This document shows, piece after piece, positions 17,386 through 26,161 of a DNA stretch of 54,349 nucleotides (its first letter is position 1; the number at the start of each line of letters is the position of its first letter). The DNA comes from Caulobacter sp. (GTDB lineage Bacteria; Pseudomonadota; Alphaproteobacteria; Caulobacterales; Caulobacteraceae). Location: contig JAUXTQ010000022.1 of assembly GCA_030678995.1 (NCBI GenBank), forward strand, positions 1-54,349, given 5' to 3'. The position numbers and the translations under genes were made by a program. Below the pieces are notes generated by a model, which ran no database searches, was not told the origin of the DNA, and worked only from the letters and a program-made list of their open reading frames with translations.

Positions 17386-18057
17386 ATGCGGATCCTGATC
17401 ATCGAGGACGACCTGGAAGCGGCGGAAGCCATGGCGCGGGGCCTTGGCGAGGCGGGCTATGACTGCACGCACGCCGCCGACGGCGCCGCGGGCCTGACCG
17501 CGGCCCAGAAGCGCGGCTTCGACGTCCTGATCGTCGACCGCATGATGCCGAAGATGAACGGCGTCGAGGTGGTCTCCACCCTGCGCCGCGAGGGCGACGC
17601 CACGCCGGTGCTGTTCCTGTCGGCCCTGGGCGAGGTCGCCGACCGGGTCGACGGCCTGACCGCCGGCGCCGATGACTATCTGGTCAAGCCCTACGCCTTC
17701 CCCGAGCTGATCGCCCGGGTCGAGGCCCTGTCCCGCCGGCGCGAGACGGGGGCGGTCGCGACCACCCTCAAGGTCGGCGATCTCGAAATGAACCTCATCG
17801 CCCGCACGGTTCACCGCGGGACGACCGAGATCGACCTGCAGCCGCGCGAGTTCCAGCTGCTGGAATTCATGATGCGCCACGCCGGCCAGTCGGTGACCCG
17901 CACCATGTTGCTGGAGAAGGTCTGGGAGTATCACTTCGACCCCCAGACCAACGTCATCGACGTGCACATCTCCCGGCTGCGCTCGAAGATCGACAAGGGC
18001 TTCGACCGCCAGATGCTGCAGACCGTCCGCGGCGCCGGCTATCGGCTCGACCCGTAG
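17386..18057 (+). CDS. OmpR-family response regulator
   Basis: 223 residues. Receiver domain with IIEDDLEAAE at the N-terminus, phospho-acceptor Asp51 (LIVDRMMPKMNG) and Lys in DDYLVKPYAFPE. The winged-helix effector domain (about 125-222) ends MLQTVRGAGYRLDP. It is paired with the kinase gene 18 bases downstream. It follows degP after a 167-base gap, suggesting its own promoter. Target genes are unknown; linkage to degP suggests envelope stress, which is inference. The CusR/TctD-like subgroup cannot be separated by eye. Confidence 0.93.
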   Translation: MRILIIEDDLEAAEAMARGLGEAGYDCTHAADGAAGLTAAQKRGFDVLIVDRMMPKMNGVEVVSTLRREGDATPVLFLSALGEVADRVDGLTAGADDYLVKPYAFPELIARVEALSRRRETGAVATTLKVGDLEMNLIARTVHRGTTEIDLQPREFQLLEFMMRHAGQSVTRTMLLEKVWEYHFDPQTNVIDVHISRLRSKIDKGFDRQMLQTVRGAGYRLDP

Positions 18058-18075
18058 GCCACAGGCGCTGAACCC

Positions 18076-19479
18076 ATGCGCCTGCCCCGGATATTCCGCA
18101 CGACGCCGTTCCGGCTGACGCTGCTGTTCCTGGCGATGTTCTCGGCCGCGGCGGCGGCCTTCCTGGCCTATGCTTACCTGGCGACCGCCGGCGAGGTGAA
18201 TCGCCGCGCCGACGCCGAGATCCTGCGCGAAATGAACGCGCTGGAGGCCCTCTATCGCCGCGGCGGGGCGTCGGCCCTCAACCAGGCCCTGATCGAGCGG
18301 GCGGTGGGCGAGCGGCCGTTCCTCTACCTCCTGCGCGACAAGGAGGGCGAAAAGATCACGGGCTCGATCGAGGAGTCCCCGGTCGAGGAGAACGAGCCCG
18401 GCGAGAACTGGACCACCTTCCAGGTCACCGACACCGATATGGACGGCGCGGAGGTGAAACGCACCGCGCGCGGCATGGAGGAGCGACTCTCCGGGGGCGA
18501 ACTGCTGTTCGTCGGCGCCGACGTCAGCCAGTCCGAGGGCTTTGTCACCGGCATCGTCCGCGCCCTGTGGGGCGCCGGCGCCCTGGTCATCCTGCTGGGC
18601 CTGGCCGGCGGGGTGGCGGTCAGCCGCAATGTCAGCCGTCACATGGCCGGGCTCAACGACACCATTGCCGCCGTCCGCGCCGGGGACCTGAAGGCCCGCG
18701 CCCGGGTCCGCGGCGCCCGCGACGAGTATGACGAGCTGGCCGGGGGCCTCAACGAGATGCTCGACCGGCTGGAGCGGTCGATGGGCGGCCTGCGCCATGC
18801 CGGCGACGCCATCGCCCATGACCTGCGCTCGCCCCTGACCCGGCTGCGCGCCCGCATGGAAGCGGCGCTGATCGAGGTCGAGGCCGGCAAGGGCGATCCC
18901 AAACAGGCGCTGGTCCAGGCCCTCGACGACGCCGACAACGTGCTGACCACCTTCAACGCGGTGCTGGCCATCGCCCGGCTGCAGGCCGCCGGCAGCGCGC
19001 CGGACCAGACCCTGTTCGACCCCGGCCAGCTGGCCGCCGACATGGCCGAGCTCTACGAGCCGCTGTGCGAGGACAAGGGGCTCGACTTCAAGGCCGAGCT
19101 GGTGCCCCGGCTGACGGTCAAGGCGGCGCGGCCGATCCTCGCCCAGGCGCTGGCCAACGTCATCGACAACGCCATCAAATACACCCCGCCCGGCGGGGCG
19201 GTGATGATCCGCGTCCGCCGGCGTTCGTCGGGCGAGATCGAGTTCTCCGTCACCGACAACGGCCCCGGCGTGCCGCTGGATGACCGCAACCGCGTGGTCC
19301 AGCGCTTCGTGCGCCTGGAGAACAGCCGCAACGAGCCGGGCTCCGGGCTGGGGCTGTCGCTGGTGGCGGCGGTGGCCGAGGCCCACGGCGGCCGGCTTGA
19401 GCTGGACGAAGGCCCGGGCGAGTACGACGGCTTCGGGCCGGGGCTGCGCGTGGCGCTGGTGTTGCCCCGTGTGGAGTAG
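18076..19479 (+). CDS. HAMP-type sensor histidine kinase
   Basis: 467 residues. TM1 at about 13-35, a periplasmic domain with many acidic residues (36-155, including EESPVEENEPGE), TM2 at about 160-185, HAMP at about 186-235. The phospho-accepting His248 lies in AIAHDLRSPLTRLR. The ATPase domain has N-box NVIDNAIKYTPPGG, G1 VTDNGPGVP and G2 GSGLGLSLVAAV at about 350-460. It should phosphorylate the regulator encoded immediately upstream. The acidic periplasmic domain could bind cations or basic peptides, but that is speculation. It converges with the TPR-protein gene with a 3-base gap. Confidence 0.92.
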   Translation: MRLPRIFRTTPFRLTLLFLAMFSAAAAAFLAYAYLATAGEVNRRADAEILREMNALEALYRRGGASALNQALIERAVGERPFLYLLRDKEGEKITGSIEESPVEENEPGENWTTFQVTDTDMDGAEVKRTARGMEERLSGGELLFVGADVSQSEGFVTGIVRALWGAGALVILLGLAGGVAVSRNVSRHMAGLNDTIAAVRAGDLKARARVRGARDEYDELAGGLNEMLDRLERSMGGLRHAGDAIAHDLRSPLTRLRARMEAALIEVEAGKGDPKQALVQALDDADNVLTTFNAVLAIARLQAAGSAPDQTLFDPGQLAADMAELYEPLCEDKGLDFKAELVPRLTVKAARPILAQALANVIDNAIKYTPPGGAVMIRVRRRSSGEIEFSVTDNGPGVPLDDRNRVVQRFVRLENSRNEPGSGLGLSLVAAVAEAHGGRLELDEGPGEYDGFGPGLRVALVLPRVE

Positions 19480-19482
19480 GGG

Positions 19483-21609
19483 CTAGCCGCAGACGCGGAC
19501 TGCCCCGGCGGCGGCAAAGTCCGATAGGAGCCAAGCATGCGCGTGGGTGGGCGCAATCAGGCAGATGGCGTCGAGCTGGGATGTGGCTGATCTGAAACCG
19601 TCGCATGCGCTGGTCCGGTCACCGGCCGCCTCACATACCGCAGCTAGGCGGCAAAGGGTCTCCACAACAACGAGTCGCCATTTGAGATTGTGCGGATCCC
19701 ACTTGGTGAGAGTTTCGGAGATATCGAAGCTGTCTTCGAAGGCCTTGCGGGCGGCCGACAGGTCGCCTTCCGCCGCCGCCACGACGCCGAGCCTGACGAA
19801 GCTGATCGACAGCCAATTCTGCCAATCGGTGTTTTTGGGGTCGCGGTTGGCGAGGGCCCTTCTGATCTCGAAGCTGTCCTCATAGGCCTTGCGGGCGGTG
19901 GGCAGGTCGCCTTCCGCTCTCGCCACGTCACCGAGGCGCTCATAGCTGGCCGACAGATCCCCCTGCCAATCGGTGTTCTTCGGGTCGAGGTCGCCGAGGG
20001 TTTTGGCGATGAAGAGGCCGTCCTCGAAGGCCGTGCGGGCGGCGAGCAGGTCGCCTTCCTGCCGGGCCACGTCGCCGAGCCTGTTGAAGCTGATCGACAG
20101 GTCGCGCTGCCAATCGGTGTTCTTCGGGTCGAGGTCGCCGAGGGTTTTGTTGATCTTGAAGCTGTCCTCGAAGGCCTTGCGGGCGGTGGGCAGGTCGCCT
20201 TCCGCCTTCGCCAGGTCGCCGAGCTTAGCGAAGCTGATCGACAGCCCGCGCTGCCAATCGGTGTTTTTGGGGTCACGGTTGGCGAGGGCTCTTCTGATCT
20301 CGAAGCTGTCCTCATAGGCCTTGCGGGCGGCGTGCAGGTCGCCTTCCTCACTCGCCACGTCGCCGAGCCGCTCATGGCTGATCGCCAGGTCGCGCTGCCG
20401 ATTGAGGTGTATCGAATGGCGCCCCAGAAGAGCGGCTTCGAGCCAATGCATGGCCAACAGTAGCGATCGCCGCCATGGGCCGTGCTTGGGGTCGCCACCT
20501 GTACGCTTCTTGTTGATGGTGAAGGCGTGCTGATAGGCGTCGCGAGCCGTCGGCAGGTCGCCTTGGCTCCTGGCGATCCCCGCCAATGTGTCGAAGGAAA
20601 CCGAACGTTGTCTTTCGCTTGCCGCCAGGCTGTCGGCCTTATCAGCAGCTTCTCGCGCGTCTGAAAGTTGGCCAAAGATTCTGTGCAGCCTGGAGAGTTC
20701 GATCCAGTCCCATTGATTACCAGGGTCTAGGGCCACCAGCGCTTGAAAACGGATTCTGACGGCATCGACGCTGATCTTGCCGCGCCGCATGGCATCCAAA
20801 GCGAGCACCGCGATCCTGCGCGCCTCCGCGGCGCTTGCCAGATCGGCGCGGTGTTGACGGGCCTGATCCCGCGCTGACCGCAGCCGGTCGAGCACATGCA
20901 GCGCTTCGACCTCCTCGCCGCCGTTGAATTGTCGAAGGGCCGCCCGACCCTCCGGAGTCGAGGCGATGTCCTTCACAGCGTCACGGATCACGGCAATCTC
21001 GCCGCGATAGGCACGGTCACGGCTCGAAAGGTCCGCGATGAACCGAGCCCGGGCTGTGCTCAGTTCATTGGCCAGCTTGGTCAGCTCAGTCTGAGTGGCG
21101 TTTCCTGTGCGTTCAGCCTCGGCGAGGCTAATCCGCAGGGTTTCGATCTCCCGACGCTGAGTTTCGATCTGTTCGCCGTCCGCACGCTGTTCGGCGTCGC
21201 GAGTCGGACCGGAGGCGATGAGAATTTCCAGCTGAGTGAAACGAGTGTCGAAGTGATCGCGGGTACTTTTGCCTTGTTCGCGGACTTCAGCGATGATCTC
21301 CGCCTTCGCGGCGAGCAGGGCCTCCCGCGTCTGCCTGCCCTCCCGCGAGAAAAACACCTGAAAGATCGAGAAAGCGAGGCCAAGGCCGGCGGCCACGGCA
21401 GTCACCAGCGACGCTCCTGCACCGATTTGGTCAGCGGCGAACCACGCTCTCCAGCCCTCAGGGGTGAGCCAGTTCGCCGGCCGTTCGTCGCTGGTCAGCA
21501 CCACGCCCGCGCAGACGCAGGCTGACAGCAAGGTCAGCAAGGCCAGGACCATGATGCGTTTCAGACCGGCCCAGACCCAATCCCAGAAGACGCCACGCTT
21601 GCCCGTCAT
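19483..21609 (-). CDS. Membrane-anchored coiled-coil/TPR protein with five near-identical repeats
   Basis: 708 residues from ATG 21609, chosen over 21636 because GGAGG lies four bases upstream. Two transmembrane segments (about 18-40 and 62-84), then a charged coiled coil (about 85-200), a helical region, and from about 320 TPR-like repeats. Five 48-residue units (core LGDVA..EGDL..ARKA.EDSF, ending DPKNTDW) correspond to exact 144-bp DNA repeats at 19678-20397. No enzyme domain was found. Base composition is more mixed than in neighbouring genes. In many alphaproteobacteria the upstream two-component system directly precedes glnE, so this gene looks inserted. It may be a scaffold or part of an accessory signalling or defence module; the function is unknown. 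Confidence 0.85.
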   Translation of the reverse strand: MTGKRGVFWDWVWAGLKRIMVLALLTLLSACVCAGVVLTSDERPANWLTPEGWRAWFAADQIGAGASLVTAVAAGLGLAFSIFQVFFSREGRQTREALLAAKAEIIAEVREQGKSTRDHFDTRFTQLEILIASGPTRDAEQRADGEQIETQRREIETLRISLAEAERTGNATQTELTKLANELSTARARFIADLSSRDRAYRGEIAVIRDAVKDIASTPEGRAALRQFNGGEEVEALHVLDRLRSARDQARQHRADLASAAEARRIAVLALDAMRRGKISVDAVRIRFQALVALDPGNQWDWIELSRLHRIFGQLSDAREAADKADSLAASERQRSVSFDTLAGIARSQGDLPTARDAYQHAFTINKKRTGGDPKHGPWRRSLLLAMHWLEAALLGRHSIHLNRQRDLAISHERLGDVASEEGDLHAARKAYEDSFEIRRALANRDPKNTDWQRGLSISFAKLGDLAKAEGDLPTARKAFEDSFKINKTLGDLDPKNTDWQRDLSISFNRLGDVARQEGDLLAARTAFEDGLFIAKTLGDLDPKNTDWQGDLSASYERLGDVARAEGDLPTARKAYEDSFEIRRALANRDPKNTDWQNWLSISFVRLGVVAAAEGDLSAARKAFEDSFDISETLTKWDPHNLKWRLVVVETLCRLAAVCEAAGDRTSACDGFRSATSQLDAICLIAPTHAHAWLLSDFAAAGAVRVCG
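19678..20397 (-). repeat. Five tandem 144-bp coding repeats (TPR units)
   Basis: The sequence GCCAATCGGT, encoding the end of each unit, recurs at 19821, 19965, 20109 and 20253: exactly 144-bp spacing, with a diverged fifth boundary at 20397. In coding order, units 1 and 4 share AYEDSFEIRRALANRDPKN and units 2 and 3 share the TLGDLDPKNTDW ending, so duplication or conversion was not uniform. Unit 5 is the most diverged. Confidence 0.95.
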
Positions 21610-21701
21610 GACGCCTCCGACGTCCCCGACGGCCATTCAACCTCAGGAGGTCGCCACTGTCATGCGGTTCCGCCGGACCGGGGGTCTGCTACACAATCTG
21701 C

Positions 21702-24593
21702 ATGACTCGCCTCGCCGACCGCCTGTCCCCCTGCGGCCCGATCATCGACGCCAAAGCGGCTGAGCGGACCCGCGAGATCCTTGTCGAGAAGATGGGGCAG
21801 GGCGAGGCGCTCGAGGCGGCCTGGCCGAGCCTTGCGCCGGTGTTCGGCGCCTCGCCCTATCTCGCGGGTCTGGCCCGCCGACGGCCGGCGGCGCTGGGGG
21901 TGACGCTGGAAAGCGACCCCGAGGACCGTCTGGGCGATATCCTGCAGCTGGCCCACGCCCAGGCCGACGAGCCCGACGACGATCTCGCCCGCAAGGTGCT
22001 GCGGGAGCTCAAGGGCGACCTGCACCTGCTGACCGCCATCGCCGACCTGGGCGGGGTCTGGGACCTGGACCAGGTCACCGGCGCCCTGGCCCGCTTCGCC
22101 GACGCCGCTCTGCACGCCGCCGTGACCCTGACCGCCCGGGCCGAGATCGAGCGCGGGCGGCTGGTGGCGGTCCCCGACAGCCCGGCCGGGCCGCTCCCCG
22201 GGCTGATGATCATCGCCATGGGCAAGCACGGCGCCTTCGAGCTGAACTACTCCAGCGACATCGACATCAGCTTCTTCTACGAGCCCGAACTGCTGCCGGT
22301 GGCCGAGGGGGTCGAGCCCGGCGACGAAGCGGTGCGCATTGCTCACGGCATCGCCCGGACCCTGCAGGACCGCACCGCCGACGGCTATGTCTTCCGGGTG
22401 GACCTGCGGCTGCGGCCCGACCCGTCCTCGACCCCGCCCGCCGTGCCCGCCCCGGCGGCCTTCGCCTACTACGAATCGGTGGGCCAGAACTGGGAGCGGG
22501 CGGCCTTCATCAAGGCCCGGGCGGCGGCCGGCGACATCCCGGCGGGCCAGGCTTTCCTGGACGAGCTCAAGGCCTTCGTCTGGCGCAAGAACCTCGACTT
22601 CGCCTCGATCGCCGACATCCATTCGATCAAGCGGCAGATCCATACCTACAAGGTCGACGACCGGCTGACCGCCAAGGGGGCGGACCTCAAGCTGGGCCGC
22701 GGCGGCATCCGCGAGATCGAGTTCTACGTCCAGACCCAGCAGCTGATCCTCGGCGGCCGCCACCCCGATCTGCAGTCCAATCGCACCCTCGACGCCCTGG
22801 CCGCGCTGGAGGCCGCCGGCCATGTGGCGCCGGAGGCGGCGGCGGAGATGGCGAGGGCCTACCGCGACCTGCGGGCGCTGGAACACCGGGTCCAGATGCT
22901 GGCAGACGAGCAGACCCATCGCCTGCCGGAGTCCGATGCCGACCGCAAACGGGTGGCGGCCCTGTGGGGACACGACAACCTGCGCGGCTTCGACGCCGCC
23001 GTGGGGCGTATTCTCAAGGGCGTCAACGCCATCTATGGCGAGCTGTTCAAGGGCGAGGAGGAACTCTCGTCCCGTTTCGGCAGCCTGATCTTCACCGGCG
23101 TCGAGGACGATCCCGCGACCCTGGCGACGCTCAAGCGGATGGGCTTTTCCAACCCACCGCAAATCTCCCAGACCATCCGCGGCTGGCACCATGGCCGCAT
23201 CGCCGCCACCCGCACCGAGCGGGGGCGGGAGCTGTTCACCCGCCTCGCCCCCCGACTGCTGGACGCGGTCCAGGTCACCGGGGCGCCCGACGCGGCCTTC
23301 AACCGCTTCGCCGACTTCTTCGGCGGGCTGTCGTCGGGTGTTCAGGTGCAGTCCCTGTTCCTCGCTCAGCCCCGCCTGCTGGAGCTGGTGGTGCAGGTCA
23401 TGGCCTATGCCCCGCAGTTGGCCCAGACCCTGGCCCGGCGGCCGGCCGCCCTGGACGCCCTGCTGGATTCAGCCTTCTTTCAGCCCTTCGAAACCGGCCA
23501 GGGCGAGGCCGCCTTCCGTCACGCCCTGGGCCGCACCGAGGGCTTCGAGGAGGCCATGGACGCGGCCCGCCGGGTGCATCGCGAACAGGCCTTCCGGGTG
23601 GGGGTCCAGGTGATGAGCGGCACGGCCAGCGCGGCCCAGGCGGGCGCGGCCTTCGCCGACCTGGCGGACCTGTGCATTGAGGTCCTGGGCGAGGCCGCCC
23701 TGGCCGAGACCGTGCGCCAGGGCGGCGCCTTCGACGGCGACGTGGCGGTGGTGGCCCTGGGCAAATGCGGCGGGCGGGAGATGACCGCCCGGTCCGACCT
23801 CGACCTGATGACCGTCTATCGCGCCCGGGACCCGGCGGGGATGTCGCGGATCAAGGGCTGGAGCGCCGACGTCTTCTACGCCCGCTTCACCCAGCGGCTG
23901 ATCGCCGCCCTGTCGGCGCCGACGGGGGAGGGCGGCCTCTACGAGGTCGATATGCAGCTGCGGCCCACCGGCAGCAAGGGTCCGGTGGCGGTCAGCCTGG
24001 GGGCCTTCGAGACCTACTATGACCGGGAGGCCGAGACCTGGGAGATGCTGGCCCTGACCCGGGCGCGGGTCGTCTGGTCGACCTCCGAAGGCTTCGCCGC
24101 CGAGGCCGCCTCTGCCATCGAGCGGGCGCTGCGCCGGCCCCGGGACCCGGTCCGTACCGCCGCCGACGTGCTCGAAATGCGGTCGCTGATGGAGGCCGAG
24201 CGGCCGCCATCGGGGTTCTGGGACCTGAAACTGTCCCCCGGCGGCCTGGTCGACGTGGAATTCGCCGCCCAGCACCTGCAGATCGTCCATGCGGCGGCGG
24301 GCGGGCCGCTGGACCAGAACACCGGTTCGGCCCTGGATCGGCTGGCGGCGGCCGGGCTGGGCAACCCCCAGGCCCTGAACGACCTGATCGCGGCCTGGCG
24401 GCTGCAGCAGGACCTGTCGCAGCTGCTCAAGCTCGCCCTCGACGACCGCGCCGATCCCGAGACCGAGCCCAAAGGGCTGCTGGCCCTGTTGGCCCGGGCG
24501 GGCGGCGCGCGCGACCTGAAGGGACTTAAAGCCCGGCTTACCCGGCTGCGCGGCGCGGCGAGAACCGCCTTCGCCGCCATCGTGGTCCCTTAG
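21702..24593 (+). CDS. glnE: Bifunctional glutamine synthetase adenylyltransferase/deadenylyltransferase
   Basis: 963 residues, full length. Two nucleotidyltransferase domains: the deadenylylating N-terminal one with GKHGAFELNYSSDIDISFFY near residue 174, and the adenylylating C-terminal one with GKCGGREMTARSDLDLMTVY near residue 687. Each carries the Asp-X-Asp metal site. A helical linker lies between and a helical C-terminal domain binds PII. GlnE adds AMP to glutamine synthetase when nitrogen is ample and removes it when nitrogen is scarce. ATG 21702 is divergent from the TPR gene, whose start is 92 bases away. Confidence 0.97.
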   Translation: MTRLADRLSPCGPIIDAKAAERTREILVEKMGQGEALEAAWPSLAPVFGASPYLAGLARRRPAALGVTLESDPEDRLGDILQLAHAQADEPDDDLARKVLRELKGDLHLLTAIADLGGVWDLDQVTGALARFADAALHAAVTLTARAEIERGRLVAVPDSPAGPLPGLMIIAMGKHGAFELNYSSDIDISFFYEPELLPVAEGVEPGDEAVRIAHGIARTLQDRTADGYVFRVDLRLRPDPSSTPPAVPAPAAFAYYESVGQNWERAAFIKARAAAGDIPAGQAFLDELKAFVWRKNLDFASIADIHSIKRQIHTYKVDDRLTAKGADLKLGRGGIREIEFYVQTQQLILGGRHPDLQSNRTLDALAALEAAGHVAPEAAAEMARAYRDLRALEHRVQMLADEQTHRLPESDADRKRVAALWGHDNLRGFDAAVGRILKGVNAIYGELFKGEEELSSRFGSLIFTGVEDDPATLATLKRMGFSNPPQISQTIRGWHHGRIAATRTERGRELFTRLAPRLLDAVQVTGAPDAAFNRFADFFGGLSSGVQVQSLFLAQPRLLELVVQVMAYAPQLAQTLARRPAALDALLDSAFFQPFETGQGEAAFRHALGRTEGFEEAMDAARRVHREQAFRVGVQVMSGTASAAQAGAAFADLADLCIEVLGEAALAETVRQGGAFDGDVAVVALGKCGGREMTARSDLDLMTVYRARDPAGMSRIKGWSADVFYARFTQRLIAALSAPTGEGGLYEVDMQLRPTGSKGPVAVSLGAFETYYDREAETWEMLALTRARVVWSTSEGFAAEAASAIERALRRPRDPVRTAADVLEMRSLMEAERPPSGFWDLKLSPGGLVDVEFAAQHLQIVHAAAGGPLDQNTGSALDRLAAAGLGNPQALNDLIAAWRLQQDLSQLLKLALDDRADPETEPKGLLALLARAGGARDLKGLKARLTRLRGAARTAFAAIVVP

Positions 24594-24688
24594 GCATGTG
24601 CGGCAGGATGTCGCGGTTGTCCGCGAGCCGACGGAGCCGGCTCGCCTGATCGTTGAACTGGTCGGGGTGCATCAAGGAGTTCCCGCCC

Positions 24689-25132
24689 ATGAAGTCGATT
24701 TCTCTCGCCGCCCTCCTGCTGGCCCTGTCCTCCGGCGTCGCCCTGGCCCAGGGCGCCCCCGGCCCGAGGATGGATACGAACGGCGACGGCAAGGTTACCC
24801 TGGCCGAGTTCAAGGCCGCCCGCGTGGGCATGATGATGCGCGCCGACGCCAACAAGGACGGCAAGCTGACCAAGATCGAACTCGAAGCCGGCATGGCCGC
24901 CATGCGCCAGCGGGGTGGTGACGGCGCCGCGCCCAAGGGCCCCGGCGGCGGCATGATGTTCGGCATGATGGACGGCAACAAGGATGGCTTCCTAACCCGC
25001 CCGGAAATCGAGAAGATGGTCGAACGCCGCTTCGGGCGTATTGACGTCAATGGCGACGGTTCGCTCACGACGACCGAAATGCAGGCGATGCGTGGCGCCG
25101 GGATGGGCGGTCGGGGTGGCGGTCTTCATTGA
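24689..25132 (+). CDS. Secreted EF-hand calcium-binding protein
   Basis: 147 residues from ATG 24689 (AAGGAG nine bases upstream). A signal peptide (MKSISLAALLLALSSGVALAQ) is followed by four EF-hand loops of the D-x-[DN]-x-D-G type: DTNGDGKVT, DANKDGKLT, DGNKDGFLT and DVNGDGSLT, each followed by an acidic residue. Met/Gly-rich linkers separate them. It is probably a periplasmic calcium-binding protein. Its TGA stop overlaps the possible TTG start of the ECF sigma gene, so it may head the sigma-factor cassette and be co-expressed with it. Confidence 0.9.
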   Translation: MKSISLAALLLALSSGVALAQGAPGPRMDTNGDGKVTLAEFKAARVGMMMRADANKDGKLTKIELEAGMAAMRQRGGDGAAPKGPGGGMMFGMMDGNKDGFLTRPEIEKMVERRFGRIDVNGDGSLTTTEMQAMRGAGMGGRGGGLH

Positions 25133-25740
25133 CCTCGCGGTTCGCCAGACGGCGGGCCGGGGGGCGCGCTGGCGGGTTGGGGAAGAGTTTGCCGACGGGC
25201 GGGAGCGATCCGGACCAGGAGCTGATCGAGCGGATCGGCCGGGGCGACCCGGCGGCCGTGCAAGCGCTGGTGGCCCGCAAGCTGCCCCGCATGCTGCAGC
25301 TCGCCCACCGTATGCTGGGCGACGTGGCGGAAGCCGAGGACGTGACCCAGGAGGTTTTCCTTCGGGCCTGGAAGCAGGCCCCGACCTGGATGCCCGGCGC
25401 CGCCCGGTTCGACACCTGGCTGCACCGGGTGGCGCTGAACCTCTGCTACGACCGCCTTCGGCGGCGGCGCGAGGTGGCCATGGCCGAGCCGCCGGAACAG
25501 ATCGACACGGGCCCGGCCGCCGACCGGGGACTGCTGGCCCGGGACACCGGTCTGCGGGTGGCCGCCGCCATGGCGGACCTGCCGGACCGACAACGCGAGG
25601 CGGTGACCCTGTGTCACTACCAGGAACTGACCAATATCGAGGCCGCCGCCCTGATGGGCGTGTCGGTGGATGCGCTGGAAAGTCTGCTGGCCCGGGGGCG
25701 ACGCGCCCTTCGCGCCACGCTGGTGGACCTGAGGGAGTAG
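25129..25740 (+). CDS. ECF-type RNA polymerase sigma factor
   Basis: Up to 203 residues. Region 2 lies at about 40-105 (VTQEVFLRAWKQAP) and region 4 at about 145-195 (LPDRQREAVTLCHYQELTNIEAAALMG). TTG 25129 overlaps the EF-hand stop (TTGA), but the extra N-terminus is Arg/Gly-rich and not conserved-looking; TTG 25189 (MPTGGSDPDQ) with GGGGAAGAG just upstream is a good alternative giving 183 residues. The next genes encode a small membrane protein and a periplasmic metal-sensor-like protein, an arrangement like cnrH-cnrY-cnrX, so the sigma factor is probably held at the membrane until an envelope signal arrives. Confidence 0.9.
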   Translation: MTSRFARRRAGGRAGGLGKSLPTGGSDPDQELIERIGRGDPAAVQALVARKLPRMLQLAHRMLGDVAEAEDVTQEVFLRAWKQAPTWMPGAARFDTWLHRVALNLCYDRLRRRREVAMAEPPEQIDTGPAADRGLLARDTGLRVAAAMADLPDRQREAVTLCHYQELTNIEAAALMGVSVDALESLLARGRRALRATLVDLRE

Positions 25741-25744
25741 GACG

Positions 25745-26161
25745 ATGAACCTTGAACGCTTTCGGACGCTGGCCGAGGCCTTCGGAGGATCGGTCACCCG
25801 CTGGCCCCTGGACGACCAGGGCGCGGCCTATGCCATCCTTGCGGTCTCACCGGACGAGGCGGGCCAGATCCTGGCCGAGGCGCGCGACCTCGACGCGGAT
25901 CTCGACGCGGCCGAACGGCTGTCGCCGTCCCATGCCCTGCGCCAGCGGATCCTCGCCGCCGCGCCTTCCCCGCGCGAGACCTGGTCGCGGTTCCGCCGCT
26001 GGCTGACCGGCGCCGGCGTCGGGGTCGGTCTCGCCGCGGCCACGGCCGCCGGCATGATCGCCGGGATCAACATGGCCGCCACCAGCGCGGGCGAGGACGC
26101 CCTTCTGCTGGCCGCCGTCTACGGCTCCGGCCTGCTGGATGACTCGGGAGGCGCGTCTTGA
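25745..26161 (+). CDS. Probable membrane-bound anti-sigma factor
   Basis: 138 residues, starting four bases after the sigma gene with GGGAG before the ATG. The N-terminal ~85 residues are cytoplasmic and acidic/helical (LDADLDAAERLSPSHALRQRIL). One transmembrane helix at about 93-115 (GAGVGVGLAAATAAGMIAG) precedes a short periplasmic tail. No named family is obvious. Size, one membrane span and position directly after an ECF sigma gene fit an anti-sigma factor, which is inferred. It overlaps the next gene by a TTGA junction. Confidence 0.7.
   Translation: MNLERFRTLAEAFGGSVTRWPLDDQGAAYAILAVSPDEAGQILAEARDLDADLDAAERLSPSHALRQRILAAAPSPRETWSRFRRWLTGAGVGVGLAAATAAGMIAGINMAATSAGEDALLLAAVYGSGLLDDSGGAS

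Noticed and set aside
17215..19386. Long open frame opposite the second two-component system
   Set aside because: Antisense shadow with no domain features; both genes on the plus strand carry complete motifs.
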